A stretch of 64,000 nucleotides of DNA from an uncultured Lachnospiraceae bacterium (GTDB taxonomy: Bacteria > Bacillota > Clostridia > Lachnospirales > Lachnospiraceae). Below, piece after piece: positions 28,719 to 37,679 of this stretch. Position 1 is the stretch's first letter. The number at the start of each line of letters is the position of its first letter. Location: contig CAMWFQ010000005.1 in assembly GCA_947173495.1 (NCBI GenBank), positions 152,328 to 216,327 on the forward strand. Direction: 5' to 3'. The translations under genes and the position numbers were made by a program. The notes under the pieces are model-generated. The model was not told the DNA's origin. It searched no databases and saw only the letters and a list, made by a program, of their open reading frames with translations.

Positions 28719-30163
28719 TTTGATCTTACTTCCTTTTCCTCCTCAATGGCCGGATCCAGAGACAGATTCAGCCTTTCACATACAGATGTGATCTGACGGA
28801 TCAGCTCCTCGTCTGTCATCACGGTCACACGGCCCTCTTCATACTGCCGGTCTACCCACTCCTTTACCGCTGCAACCAGAGAACTGGTTTTATCCAGCTG
28901 CCTTTCCCCCGTAAGATGAAAACGGGTGTTAATCCAGTGAGCGATTCCCGCCAGCCCTGAGGTGTTGGATACGGCGCACAGAACCGGCCTGTTCAGAAAT
29001 TTATCGGTATCAAAAATATTATAGATCTCTTCATTTTTCAGGAGGCCATCCGCATGGATCCCTGCCCTTGTAACATTAAAATTTTTCCCGACAAAAGGCG
29101 TTCTCTCCGGAATATGATAACCGATCTCCTTCTCGTAGTATTCTGCAAGCTCTGTGATCACCGTGGTATCCATGCCGTTCAGATCACCCTTTAGCTGGGC
29201 GTATTCAAAGACCATGGCCTCCAGCGGGGTGTTGCCGGTCCGCTCGCCTATCCCGAATAAAGAAGTATTGACTCCCGAGCAGCCATACAGCCATGCAGTG
29301 GTGGAATTCACCACCGCTTTATAGAAATCATTATGTCCGTGCCATTCGATCAGCTCATGGGGCACGCCGGCATGCGTATGAAGCGCATAAATAATCCCCT
29401 GCACACTTCTGGGAATTACCGCTCCCGGATAATTCACACCATAGCCCATAGTATCACAGGCGCGCACCTTAATGGGAATCTTATACTCCTCCATCAGCTT
29501 CATAAGCTCCAGGCAGAAGGGAACCACATATCCGTAAATATCAGCCCGCGTGATATCCTCCATGTGGCATCTTACACTGATCCCCTCTTCCAGGCAGTCT
29601 TTCACGACGCTCAAATAATGCTCCATTGCCTCCCGTCTGGTCATCTTAAGCTTCAGGAAGATATGGTAATCAGAACAGCTCACCAGAATACCGGTTTCTT
29701 TCATCCCGATCTCCTTTACAAGCTTAAAATCTTCCTTGCTGGCACGGATCCAGCTTGTCACTTCCGGGAACTGGTAGCCTTTTTCCATACATTTATAAAC
29801 AGCATCCCTGTCCTTTTTACTGTAAAGGAAAAACTCGCTGGCACGGATCATACCATTTGGCCCGCCCAGACGATGAAGATAATCATAGATCGTCACAATC
29901 TGCTCCGTCGTGTAGGGGGCTCTGGACTGCTGTCCATCCCGAAAGGTTGTATCCGTGATCCAGATCTCTCTGGGCATGTTGTGGGGAACGATCCTGTCAT
30001 TAAAAGGGATCTTGGGAACCTCTGAATAAGGGAACATATTCCGGAACACATTGGGCTTTTTCACATCATCCAGTATGTACATATGCTCTTCGATTTCCAG
30101 CAGGTTGTTCTTTGGATTTAATGATACCGGTCTGTTTGTAAAAAGTTTGTTCTTTTCATCCAT
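28715..30163 (-). CDS. Re-citrate synthase-like enzyme (isopropylmalate/homocitrate synthase family)
   Basis: This is a DRE-TIM metallolyase of the LeuA/homocitrate synthase family. The catalytic start ITDTTFRDGQQSRAPYTTEQ, the metal-binding IEWHGHNDFYKAV and the GERTGNTPLEAMVF segment are present. It lacks the C-terminal allosteric domain of LeuA, and its long, distinctive N terminus (about 70 residues before the barrel) is that of the Clostridium-type Re-citrate synthases. Cotranscription with icd and gntR favours a role making citrate from oxaloacetate and acetyl-CoA for glutamate synthesis. Homocitrate synthase is the alternative. No aconitase gene is in the window. Confidence 0.82.
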   Translation of the reverse strand: MDEKNKLFTNRPVSLNPKNNLLEIEEHMYILDDVKKPNVFRNMFPYSEVPKIPFNDRIVPHNMPREIWITDTTFRDGQQSRAPYTTEQIVTIYDYLHRLGGPNGMIRASEFFLYSKKDRDAVYKCMEKGYQFPEVTSWIRASKEDFKLVKEIGMKETGILVSCSDYHIFLKLKMTRREAMEHYLSVVKDCLEEGISVRCHMEDITRADIYGYVVPFCLELMKLMEEYKIPIKVRACDTMGYGVNYPGAVIPRSVQGIIYALHTHAGVPHELIEWHGHNDFYKAVVNSTTAWLYGCSGVNTSLFGIGERTGNTPLEAMVFEYAQLKGDLNGMDTTVITELAEYYEKEIGYHIPERTPFVGKNFNVTRAGIHADGLLKNEEIYNIFDTDKFLNRPVLCAVSNTSGLAGIAHWINTRFHLTGERQLDKTSSLVAAVKEWVDRQYEEGRVTVMTDEELIRQITSVCERLNLSLDPAIEEEKEVRSK

Positions 30164-30210
30164 TACTTTTTATCCTCCCGTACGAATTTGCTTTTGCAAA
30201 ACCATGTATA

Positions 30211-30239
30211 ATTGTATACAACAGGACATTTTCTGTCAA
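30211..30239 (-). promoter_or_regulatory. Promoter with GntR-type operator
   Basis: Minus strand: TTGACA (30234-30239), 17-base spacer, TACAAT (30211-30216). The perfect palindrome TTGTATACAA (30212-30221) covers the -10 box and is the kind of site bound by FadR-subfamily GntR proteins. It lies 48 bases upstream of the Re-citrate-synthase-like ATG, which has GGGAGG as its ribosome site. The binding protein is inferred to be the GntR encoded in the operon. Confidence 0.75.
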
Positions 30240-30242
30240 TGG

Positions 30243-31154
30243 CTATTTTAACAGCCGGTCGATCTGAATCATTCCCCATCCCTGTTTGTTCCAGGGTTCA
30301 TTCAGATCTCTGGAGGTATAGAGAAGTTTCTGCTTCGCCTGGGCGTTCGTATAAAAAGGATATTTCTGAAAAAGAAGTGCCAATCCGCCGGAAATAATGG
30401 GTGTTGCCATGGACGTTCCGCTCTTCATCACATAAGCGTTTCTATAATACCGTCCTCTCTTTGTGACACGCGCATTACAGGAAACAATATCCGTGCCCGG
30501 CGCTACGATATCCGGTTTCTTGAGCGCATAGGGACTTGGGCCTCTGCTGGAATAATTTTCACACAGATGCTGTCTGTCTTTAAAATATCCTCCCTCATGA
30601 CATCCTACGGTTATTACTTCCCTCCCTGCTCCGAGAGGCGAAATCGTCATAGGATCCGGTCCCATATTCCCCGCAGCACAAACCACCACCAGTCCCCGCG
30701 CCCAGGCTTCCTCTACCAGAGAAAGAAGACGCTGCATGCGCTGATTATCCGCATGCTCATCCATTCCAATAGAAATATTCAGAATACGGATATCATATGC
30801 GCAGATATGATCCAAAATCCATTCCATTGCCCTGGCCATGACGTCAATATTACCATCGCCCTGATAATCCAGAACCTTCCCGACAATCAGTCTGCTTCTG
30901 GGCGCAATCCCTCTGTACTTTCCCCCGGACAAAAGTCCGCTGCCGCACAGACAGCCGGCTACATGTGTGCCATGGCCGCTGTCGTCATACATTTCCTTCC
31001 TACCGTTTACAAAATCCTGAAAATCTATAATTCTATTATCAAAATCAGGGTGGAAAGCCACCCCTGTATCCAACATTGCTATGGTGATACCATGATTCCC
31101 GCAGGAACTTATCAACTCATCGCTGCATCCGACCTGTTGCCTTACCCGAAGCAT
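30243..31154 (-). CDS. Subtilisin-like serine peptidase (S8), intracellular type
   Basis: A compact S8 protease with all three catalytic residues: Asp29 in AMLDTGVAFHPDF, His61 in SGHGTHVAG and Ser248 in KSGTSMATP. The oxyanion Asn lies in VVCAAGNMGPDP. There is no signal peptide, no long propeptide and no membrane anchor, so it should act in the cytoplasm like the intracellular subtilisins. The 303 residues end shortly after the catalytic domain. It follows the TIR-Sel1 gene on the same strand. Its GGGAG ribosome site lies inside the 3' arm of a terminator-like hairpin just upstream of the ATG, so its expression may depend on readthrough. Confidence 0.9.
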   Translation of the reverse strand: MLRVRQQVGCSDELISSCGNHGITIAMLDTGVAFHPDFDNRIIDFQDFVNGRKEMYDDSGHGTHVAGCLCGSGLLSGGKYRGIAPRSRLIVGKVLDYQGDGNIDVMARAMEWILDHICAYDIRILNISIGMDEHADNQRMQRLLSLVEEAWARGLVVVCAAGNMGPDPMTISPLGAGREVITVGCHEGGYFKDRQHLCENYSSRGPSPYALKKPDIVAPGTDIVSCNARVTKRGRYYRNAYVMKSGTSMATPIISGGLALLFQKYPFYTNAQAKQKLLYTSRDLNEPWNKQGWGMIQIDRLLK

Positions 31155-31156
31155 AA

Positions 31157-31197
31157 AAAACTCCCGGCCTTTTTAATTATGATATGCCGGGAGTTTT
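31157..31197. terminator. Terminator hairpin overlapping the S8 peptidase ribosome site
   Basis: AAAACTCCCGGC (31157-31168) pairs perfectly with GCCGGGAGTTTT (31186-31197) over a 17-base loop. On the minus strand the stem is followed directly by TTTTTT and then the peptidase ATG. It can end the TIR-Sel1 transcript. The GGGAG of its second arm is the only Shine-Dalgarno for the peptidase. Confidence 0.8.
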
Positions 31198-31250
31198 GAA
31201 CGGTTCTTCACCTGTGTCAGGTTTGCTTTCTTATAAAATTGTTCTCCATA

Positions 31251-34200
31251 TTACTGTTCGGACTGCTGTTTCGCCTTATCGCGCCATTCCTGAGCCTTTT
31301 GAGCATCCTGCTTTACGCCTAATCCCTCCTCATACAGGTTGGCGAGATTATACATGGCAGTTACATTTCCCTTCTCCGCAGCCTGCTCATACCAGTCTTT
31401 TGCCGTCTCATAATCCTGATCTACGCCCTGTGCGTTTTGATACATCCATCCCAGATTATTCATGGCGCTCGCATTCCCCTTTTCGACGGCTTTCTCATAC
31501 CATTCTCTGGCCGTGGAATAATCCTGATCTACCCCGCGCCCGTTTGCATATAACACGCCCAGACTGCTCATAGCAGTTGCATTCCCGTTTTCAGCGGCTT
31601 TCTCATACCATTCTCTGGCTGTGTCATAGTCCGCATCGCCCAGTTTGCCGTTCGCATACAGCCAGCCCATCATATACATCGCATAGGAATTTCCCGACGC
31701 CGCGCCCTTCTCGTACATTTCCTTCGCCTTCTCATACCCCTGGCCGTCCTCCGCAGTGGCGTACAGATCGCCCAGGCTGGTCATTGCCGCTTCATTTCCG
31801 GCGTCAATGGCCTTATTGTACCATTCCTCCGCAGCGGCGCTATCCTGTTCCACGCCGTTTCCGAATCGGTACAAATCGCCAAGCTCCTTCATCGCGCTTG
31901 CATTTCCGGCATTCGCCGCCAGCTCATAGTATTCTCTGGCCTTGACGTAATCGGGCTCTCCCAGTTTTCCGGTATCATACAGCCATCCGAGATTATACGG
32001 GGCATATTGATCATCTCCGGCTTCGATCGCTTTTTCAAACAGTCCCCCTGCCTTGGCATAGTCCGGCTCTCCCAGCCTTCCATTTTTGTACAACAAGCCC
32101 AGATTGTTCATGGCAGTTGCATTTCCCTCTTCAGAAGCTTTCACATACCATTCGTTGGCCTTGGCATAGTCCGGCTCTCCCAGCCTTCCGTTTTGATACA
32201 GCAGCCCCAGCGCATTCATTGCCTCGGCATTTCCCTTTTCGGCAGCTTTTTCATACCATTCTCTTGCCCTGGTATACTCCTGCTCCGCGCCTTCTCCGCT
32301 TGCATACATCACGCCCATAAGATACATTGCCTCGGCATTTCCCTTTTCGGCGGCTTTTTCATACCATTCTCTTGCCTTGGCATAATCCTTTTCCACGCCC
32401 GCTCCCCGTACATACAGCCTGCCCAGGTTCTTCATTGCAATTGCATTCCCTTCCCCGGCGGCCTTCTCGTACCATTCTCTGGCCACAGTGTAATCCGGCT
32501 CTCCCAGCTTTCCGTCATCGTACAATGCCCCCAGATTATTCATCGCATTTCTGTTCCCTTCTTCGGCGGCTTTCTCGTACCATTCTCTGGCCTTGGCATA
32601 ATCCGGCTCTCCCAGTCTTCCGTTTGCATACAATAAGCCAAGATTATACATAGCATTTGCATTCCCGTTTTCCGCAGCTTTCTCATACCACTCTCCGGCC
32701 TTAGTATAATCCTGCTCTACGCCATTCCCGTTTTCATATAACAGGCCCAAATTATTCATGGCAGCTGCATTTCCATTTTCGGCGGCTTTCTCATACCACT
32801 CTCCGGCCTTAGCATCATCCTGCTCCACGCCATGCCCGTTTGCATATAACAGGCCAAGATTCCTCATCGCAGCTGGATTTCCCTTTTCCGCAGCCTGCAT
32901 GTACCATTCTCTGGCCTTGGTATAATTCGAATCTCCCAGATTTCCGGAGTCATACAATACGCCAAGGGCGTTCATTGCCGCTGAAATATAGTGCTGTTCC
33001 TGGCCTTCTAAGACTTTATTATAATACTCCTCTGCAGTGTCATAATCTTTATTATCATATGCGATAGCACCGCTTCCATAATACCCTTCCACACAACCGG
33101 CATCAATGGCAGCGTCAAACAGCTCCTGTGCCTGATCCACATCCTTTTCCACGCCGTCTCCGTTGCGATACATCAAACCCAAAGCGATCTTTGCATAGGG
33201 ATTATCCTCATTGGCTTCCAAGTATTCCCTTGCCTTTCCGTAATCGTGCTCTGGATAATTGTACCACTGATATAATCCGCCCAGATAAAAAGCCGCGTCC
33301 TCCTTACCCAGCTCTAACGCCCGCTCGAAATCCGCCCGGGCCTGTTCAAAGCTGACCTCCTGTTCTTCAGAACCATACAGGCAAAGGAGGCCGGACTCAT
33401 AAAATTTATCCGCCCGGATCCGGCTGAGCCCGCCGAAGGGAATCATATAGAGGAAGAGGACGATCAGCACTGCCGCCACCGCGCCAATGCCGATAGTTAC
33501 CGGGTTGATCCGGCTCTTTTTGGCCGGTTTGTTAAAGCTGAAGGCCGGCGCGGCGGCAGAACCCGCCTGCGGCGTTTCCAGGCCGTCCGTCTCCTGCACG
33601 GCCTGCGGTACAGCTTCCCCCGCAGCCTCCTGCACAGAAGACTTCTCCTGCGGTTCCTGTGTCTGCGCAGCCTCCGGCGAAGCAGGTTCGGCCGCTGCAG
33701 AAGCCTGTTCCCGAGGCCGGGATTCCATACCTGTTTTCTGAACCGCCGTCTCTGCAGACAGCTCATCTCTGATGATAACCGCCTTGTCAAAGACATCCTT
33801 GCTGATGGAATTTATGGTGCGTTTTACCGCCTTCAGATCATTGACTGTCTTCCGGTTCACGGAAGCATCCCGGAAGAAATTGATAAACGCATCTGAAATA
33901 TCGTATCTTGACAGCGCATCCTGCTCCAGCAGGGTAGAAAGACTTGTGTATGCGGATTTCATGGCCCGCATCAGATCGTTTGAGGTATTGTTGGTGTTGG
34001 TGGCGATATTGGCTCCCTGATTGAGGATCTCGTTCTTGACGCCCCGCTCCACGTCAGGCTGATCGGTGGTTTTTCCCAGACGCAGCTCATCCTCGAGTGA
34101 TACGAACACGATGGGCTTTTTGCTGTTGACTGCCGTGAGCAGCTCCAGAAAGCATGCGTAGCTCTCGATATAGCTCTGGCTCACGAAAACGATGATCACA

Positions 34201-34451
34201 TCCGCGCCGCGGATATTTCTGAGCATCGGCACGATCCACTTGTCGTTTACCTTGTCAAAGGCCTTGTCCGCATATACGCACAGACCATAGGTCTGCTGGA
34301 GCGGTACAACAGCGTCCTTAAATACTCTTTCCCAGTTGTCGCTTGCATAGCTGATGAACGCATAGGACTGTCCCTGAGAGCACTCTGTAATTTTGAGGTT
34401 TCTCTCAAGGTACTCCGAACGTTCTTTCTTTTGTAACTCGTTTAGTGACAT
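31251..34451 (-). CDS. TIR-domain / transmembrane / Sel1-repeat protein
   Basis: Residues 25-130 form a TIR domain (SYAFISYASDNWERVFKDAV, VIIVFVSQSYIESYACFLEL). The Glu of CFLEL (about residue 103) is at the position of the catalytic Glu of TIR NAD-cleaving enzymes. A helical segment and a Gln/Pro/Ala/Glu-rich linker (about 250-310) lead to one membrane segment near 318-345. The rest is a long array of Sel1-like repeats, at least 16 clear copies of a 36-residue unit such as AMNNLGLLYENGNGVEQDYT plus three degenerate ones. Sel1 repeats usually bind proteins. The likely layout is a cytoplasmic TIR with repeats across the membrane. It is next to a cytoplasmic subtilisin. Function unknown; signalling or defence are possible. 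Confidence 0.85.
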   Translation of the reverse strand: MSLNELQKKERSEYLERNLKITECSQGQSYAFISYASDNWERVFKDAVVPLQQTYGLCVYADKAFDKVNDKWIVPMLRNIRGADVIIVFVSQSYIESYACFLELLTAVNSKKPIVFVSLEDELRLGKTTDQPDVERGVKNEILNQGANIATNTNNTSNDLMRAMKSAYTSLSTLLEQDALSRYDISDAFINFFRDASVNRKTVNDLKAVKRTINSISKDVFDKAVIIRDELSAETAVQKTGMESRPREQASAAAEPASPEAAQTQEPQEKSSVQEAAGEAVPQAVQETDGLETPQAGSAAAPAFSFNKPAKKSRINPVTIGIGAVAAVLIVLFLYMIPFGGLSRIRADKFYESGLLCLYGSEEQEVSFEQARADFERALELGKEDAAFYLGGLYQWYNYPEHDYGKAREYLEANEDNPYAKIALGLMYRNGDGVEKDVDQAQELFDAAIDAGCVEGYYGSGAIAYDNKDYDTAEEYYNKVLEGQEQHYISAAMNALGVLYDSGNLGDSNYTKAREWYMQAAEKGNPAAMRNLGLLYANGHGVEQDDAKAGEWYEKAAENGNAAAMNNLGLLYENGNGVEQDYTKAGEWYEKAAENGNANAMYNLGLLYANGRLGEPDYAKAREWYEKAAEEGNRNAMNNLGALYDDGKLGEPDYTVAREWYEKAAGEGNAIAMKNLGRLYVRGAGVEKDYAKAREWYEKAAEKGNAEAMYLMGVMYASGEGAEQEYTRAREWYEKAAEKGNAEAMNALGLLYQNGRLGEPDYAKANEWYVKASEEGNATAMNNLGLLYKNGRLGEPDYAKAGGLFEKAIEAGDDQYAPYNLGWLYDTGKLGEPDYVKAREYYELAANAGNASAMKELGDLYRFGNGVEQDSAAAEEWYNKAIDAGNEAAMTSLGDLYATAEDGQGYEKAKEMYEKGAASGNSYAMYMMGWLYANGKLGDADYDTAREWYEKAAENGNATAMSSLGVLYANGRGVDQDYSTAREWYEKAVEKGNASAMNNLGWMYQNAQGVDQDYETAKDWYEQAAEKGNVTAMYNLANLYEEGLGVKQDAQKAQEWRDKAKQQSEQ

Positions 34452-34752
34452 TTCCTATCTCCCTTCACGTATTCCCCGCATAAGTTTCTGCTCTCTCAGA
34501 GCTGAAAATCAAAGCGCTATTGTGAAAAACTCTAATTAACTGTACCCTATTTTTCCCCTTTTTTCAAGCTTTTTCGACAATTCCGGCAGGTAATGTATAA
34601 ACTGTACAGCCAGGCTGAAAGCTTACAGTAATGCGCCTTTTATCTCCCGGCCCTGCCTTCAGCCCTCCGGATGACGAAACAGGACCGGATCAGCCGATCT
34701 ATCGAAAGCCAATCCAGTCCTGTCAATCTTGTTATTGTAATCCTTTGATGGT
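34452..34752. other. Intergenic region between the LRR protein and the TIR-Sel1 gene
   Basis: No coding sequence of note. An imperfect stem ACAGGACCGGAT/ATCCAGTCCTGT (about 34679-34724) lies just after the LRR gene stop and may end the sortase operon transcript. The AT-rich stretch 34530-34580 is a likely place for the TIR-Sel1 promoter, but I cannot name boxes. Confidence 0.5.
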
Positions 34753-37671
34753 TTAGTTTCCCTCTGTCAAATTCTTCTTTGATTTTCCCTTGTAGAAAAA
34801 CAGGGCCACAGCGCCCGCCAGAAGGCCTAACGCCAGAAACCACTTGGGATGAAGGAAGTCTCCGGTATCCGGGGTTGCATCTTTATTGCCGGACAGGGAT
34901 GTGATTACTGCTTTTCCATTGCTGACCACTCCCTGACCGTCTATTCCGGTATACTGATAAATACCGTAAGGCGAAAAATGACTGGTGGTAAACTGAATAT
35001 AATCTCCATCCTCCAGCTCAAGAATCCGGTTCTCTACAGCCTCCAGCTGACCATCCTGATCCAGCGTCACGACATGCAGATTCTCCTTTGAGAGATTGGA
35101 AGGTATTTTCATCTGAACCATGACAGACTGCCTGCCAAGTCTGGTAATCGGAATCGTTCCAGATGCGTCATAAAGTGAGATCTCGTAGGCCGAGAGTCCA
35201 TAAGGCTCTCTTCCGCCGTAAAGGGCGCCGTAAGCTGCACGGATGTGTTCCGCCGCATCCTCTGAATCTCTTACAGAGAGAACGTATGTACCATCATTGC
35301 CCGGAATCATAGCAGTGACATTTTCGCTTTCAGGAATGACAGCGCTTTCGATCCGGACAGACACTCCAGGCGAATTTGACTCCGCCGGGATACCGGAGCG
35401 ATTATCGGTAAGGAGTGTACCGGACTCTGTGCTGACGATGCCGTTGAACCCATAGGTTCCCGCTTCCAGTATGGTGCCGCTCAGATCCGTGACATCATCA
35501 GGGACAATAACATTTTTGATGGTATCAAACGCATATGTGCGGTATTCCTGATTGGCCAGCCGGCGGGCACTCTGTTCCACAGAGAGTACCGGAAGTTCAT
35601 TTCCGGTAAATACTGCGATATCTGTTCCTCCGGAAATCGCATAAGCGCCAAGACCAATCTCCTCTACGGTAGCCGGGATCTCCACCTGGGATAACGGACA
35701 ATTCATAAATGCCCGGTCCTTTACCTTTTCAAGCTGCTTTCCTCCATTTACTGTCTTCAGATTCCGGCAGTTCATAAAAGCCTCTTCTCCGATTACCCGG
35801 ACAGCAGCCGGAAGATTCACCGCAGTGATGCCCATATGCTCCTTAAATACACCGGGAGCAATCTGTTTCACACTGTTGGGGATATTCACAACACTTTCAC
35901 TTCCTGAGTAAGCAATCAGAATACCGTCACCCACAATGCTGTAGGCATTATTCTTTTTATTGCTTTCAAGCCAGGGCGTTTTGTCAAAGGCATAGGGTTC
36001 TATTTCTGTTACAGAATTGGGAATAGATACCTCCTCCAAACTGTCACAGTGATAAAAAGCGCCATATCCGATCCTGGTGACTCCATCAGGAATGGTAACG
36101 GAAGTAAGTCCTGACCTGGCGAATGCAAATTCTCCGATCTCTGTGATCCCCTCTCCGATTTCATAATCCGTCAGTTCCCGATCCTGATAAAATGCCTGGG
36201 AGGCGATTCTGGTATCATCTACAATCGTATATTTAGGAAAATCTTTTCCTTTCTGGGCATTATCCACAAGAAGATTTTCAATTCTTCCACTGGCCTGTGA
36301 TGTCCCTTCCGGGTTGTCTTCGTCCGCGCCGGTCTGTATGCCGAGACCGCTCAGTATATTTTCCAATGAGGAAAGATCAATCTGACCGGAAGAGGCGCCT
36401 GCCGAAGAAGAATCAGATGCCGTATTTCCGCTCAGGACTGTGGATTGTCTGTTATCAATAAAGATCACCGCTCTTCCGGAAACAATGCTGGACTGGCCAA
36501 GCAGCGTCCTGTTTGTGAATGTTTCTGTCACAGTTCCCAGAGTAGGCACAGGCGCGGCTTCCTCATTCCCGTTCTCTTCCGGCGCCGGTTCCTGAGAGGT
36601 ACTGTTTTCAGACGCATCTGTCTCACTGCCGCCGGGAGTAGATGCAGGAACATCTGTCGTCGAAGTCCCGGCGGGAGTAGGTGCAGGAACATCCGCCGTC
36701 GAAGTCCCGGCGGAGGAACCGCTTCCCTCTTCCGAAATATCGTTTACATCTATCACCTGGGAATCCTGTACATCCTCGTATTCAACTTCATCCACCTCCG
36801 ATGTCTTAAAGGCAGCGGCAAACTCCGCGCCATAGGTTCCCAGCGCTGCCTCAAATTCTACATTGGGACATCCATCAAAGGCAGTCGCATGAATATTCGC
36901 CATGGAATCCGGCAAAGTAACCCGGGCAAGGTTTACACAATCCTCAAATGCCTTGGCTCCGATTCCTCTGATCGTCAGTGGAATCTCAACCTCTTTCAGA
37001 TTCTGACAGTTGGAAAAAGCATAAGCCGGAACCTCTGTCAGACCGCTTCCCAGCGTCACCTTCTCCAGATAGGGATTTCCCCAGAAAGCATAACCTGTAA
37101 TTTCCTTTACCGTGCTGGGAAGCGTATATGCTCCTTTCTCATATGCAGGCATCAGGGCATATACCTTTGTCTCCTCACTGTCATATAAAATACCGTTGGA
37201 ATAATGAAGATAGGGATTATCCTCAGAAACAGAGACCTCTTTAAGCTGGCCGCTGCCTGCAAAGACACCGGTCCCGATCTTTTTTACACCGGCGCCCAGA
37301 TTTACGTTTACCAGTTCTTTATTATTACTGAAAGCAGCCGTTCCGATCTCTTCCACCTGATCCCCCACAGTTATGGTACGCAGGTTATCACATTCGGCAA
37401 AGGCGCGGTAACCGATAGACTTCACATTACTTCCAATCTCTACTTTAATCAGATTGTCATTCCCTGCAAAGGCTTCCTCTCCGATCTCACTGATTCCATC
37501 AGGAACAGACACAACTTCATCTGTGCCTGAATATCGCATTAATTTATTTCCATCCATTTCAAAATCAGATGCAGTCGCCACTGCTTCCACATCTGATACT
37601 GGTACCTGAGTGACTGCTATTGCCGTAATCAACAGCAGTGCACTCAGGGATTTTGCAATTTTTCTGTTCAT
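34753..37671 (-). CDS. BspA-like LRR cell-wall protein with TPDTGD sorting signal
   Basis: A signal peptide (residues 1-25, SLSALLLITAIAVTQVPVS) is followed by two blocks of BspA/TpLRR-type leucine-rich repeats (about 55-290 and 500-690), with units such as ITEIGEFAFARSGLTSVTIP. They are separated by a Thr/Pro/Ser-rich spacer. A domain of about 130 residues ending SHFSPYGIYQYTG precedes the C-terminal sorting signal: ATPDTGD, hydrophobic stretch HPKWFLALGLLAGAV, and a basic tail. It is the third gene of the sortase operon, eight bases after the larger LRR protein. It likely acts as an adhesin or host-interaction protein on the peptidoglycan. Confidence 0.87.
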   Translation of the reverse strand: MNRKIAKSLSALLLITAIAVTQVPVSDVEAVATASDFEMDGNKLMRYSGTDEVVSVPDGISEIGEEAFAGNDNLIKVEIGSNVKSIGYRAFAECDNLRTITVGDQVEEIGTAAFSNNKELVNVNLGAGVKKIGTGVFAGSGQLKEVSVSEDNPYLHYSNGILYDSEETKVYALMPAYEKGAYTLPSTVKEITGYAFWGNPYLEKVTLGSGLTEVPAYAFSNCQNLKEVEIPLTIRGIGAKAFEDCVNLARVTLPDSMANIHATAFDGCPNVEFEAALGTYGAEFAAAFKTSEVDEVEYEDVQDSQVIDVNDISEEGSGSSAGTSTADVPAPTPAGTSTTDVPASTPGGSETDASENSTSQEPAPEENGNEEAAPVPTLGTVTETFTNRTLLGQSSIVSGRAVIFIDNRQSTVLSGNTASDSSSAGASSGQIDLSSLENILSGLGIQTGADEDNPEGTSQASGRIENLLVDNAQKGKDFPKYTIVDDTRIASQAFYQDRELTDYEIGEGITEIGEFAFARSGLTSVTIPDGVTRIGYGAFYHCDSLEEVSIPNSVTEIEPYAFDKTPWLESNKKNNAYSIVGDGILIAYSGSESVVNIPNSVKQIAPGVFKEHMGITAVNLPAAVRVIGEEAFMNCRNLKTVNGGKQLEKVKDRAFMNCPLSQVEIPATVEEIGLGAYAISGGTDIAVFTGNELPVLSVEQSARRLANQEYRTYAFDTIKNVIVPDDVTDLSGTILEAGTYGFNGIVSTESGTLLTDNRSGIPAESNSPGVSVRIESAVIPESENVTAMIPGNDGTYVLSVRDSEDAAEHIRAAYGALYGGREPYGLSAYEISLYDASGTIPITRLGRQSVMVQMKIPSNLSKENLHVVTLDQDGQLEAVENRILELEDGDYIQFTTSHFSPYGIYQYTGIDGQGVVSNGKAVITSLSGNKDATPDTGDFLHPKWFLALGLLAGAVALFFYKGKSKKNLTEGN

Positions 37672-37679
37672 AGGAACTC

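Noticed and set aside
31251..33000. Tandem DNA repeats of about 108 bases
   Set aside because: They encode the Sel1 units of the TIR protein. The periodicity is protein-level and the DNA copies are diverged, so this is not a separate satellite or CRISPR-like array.
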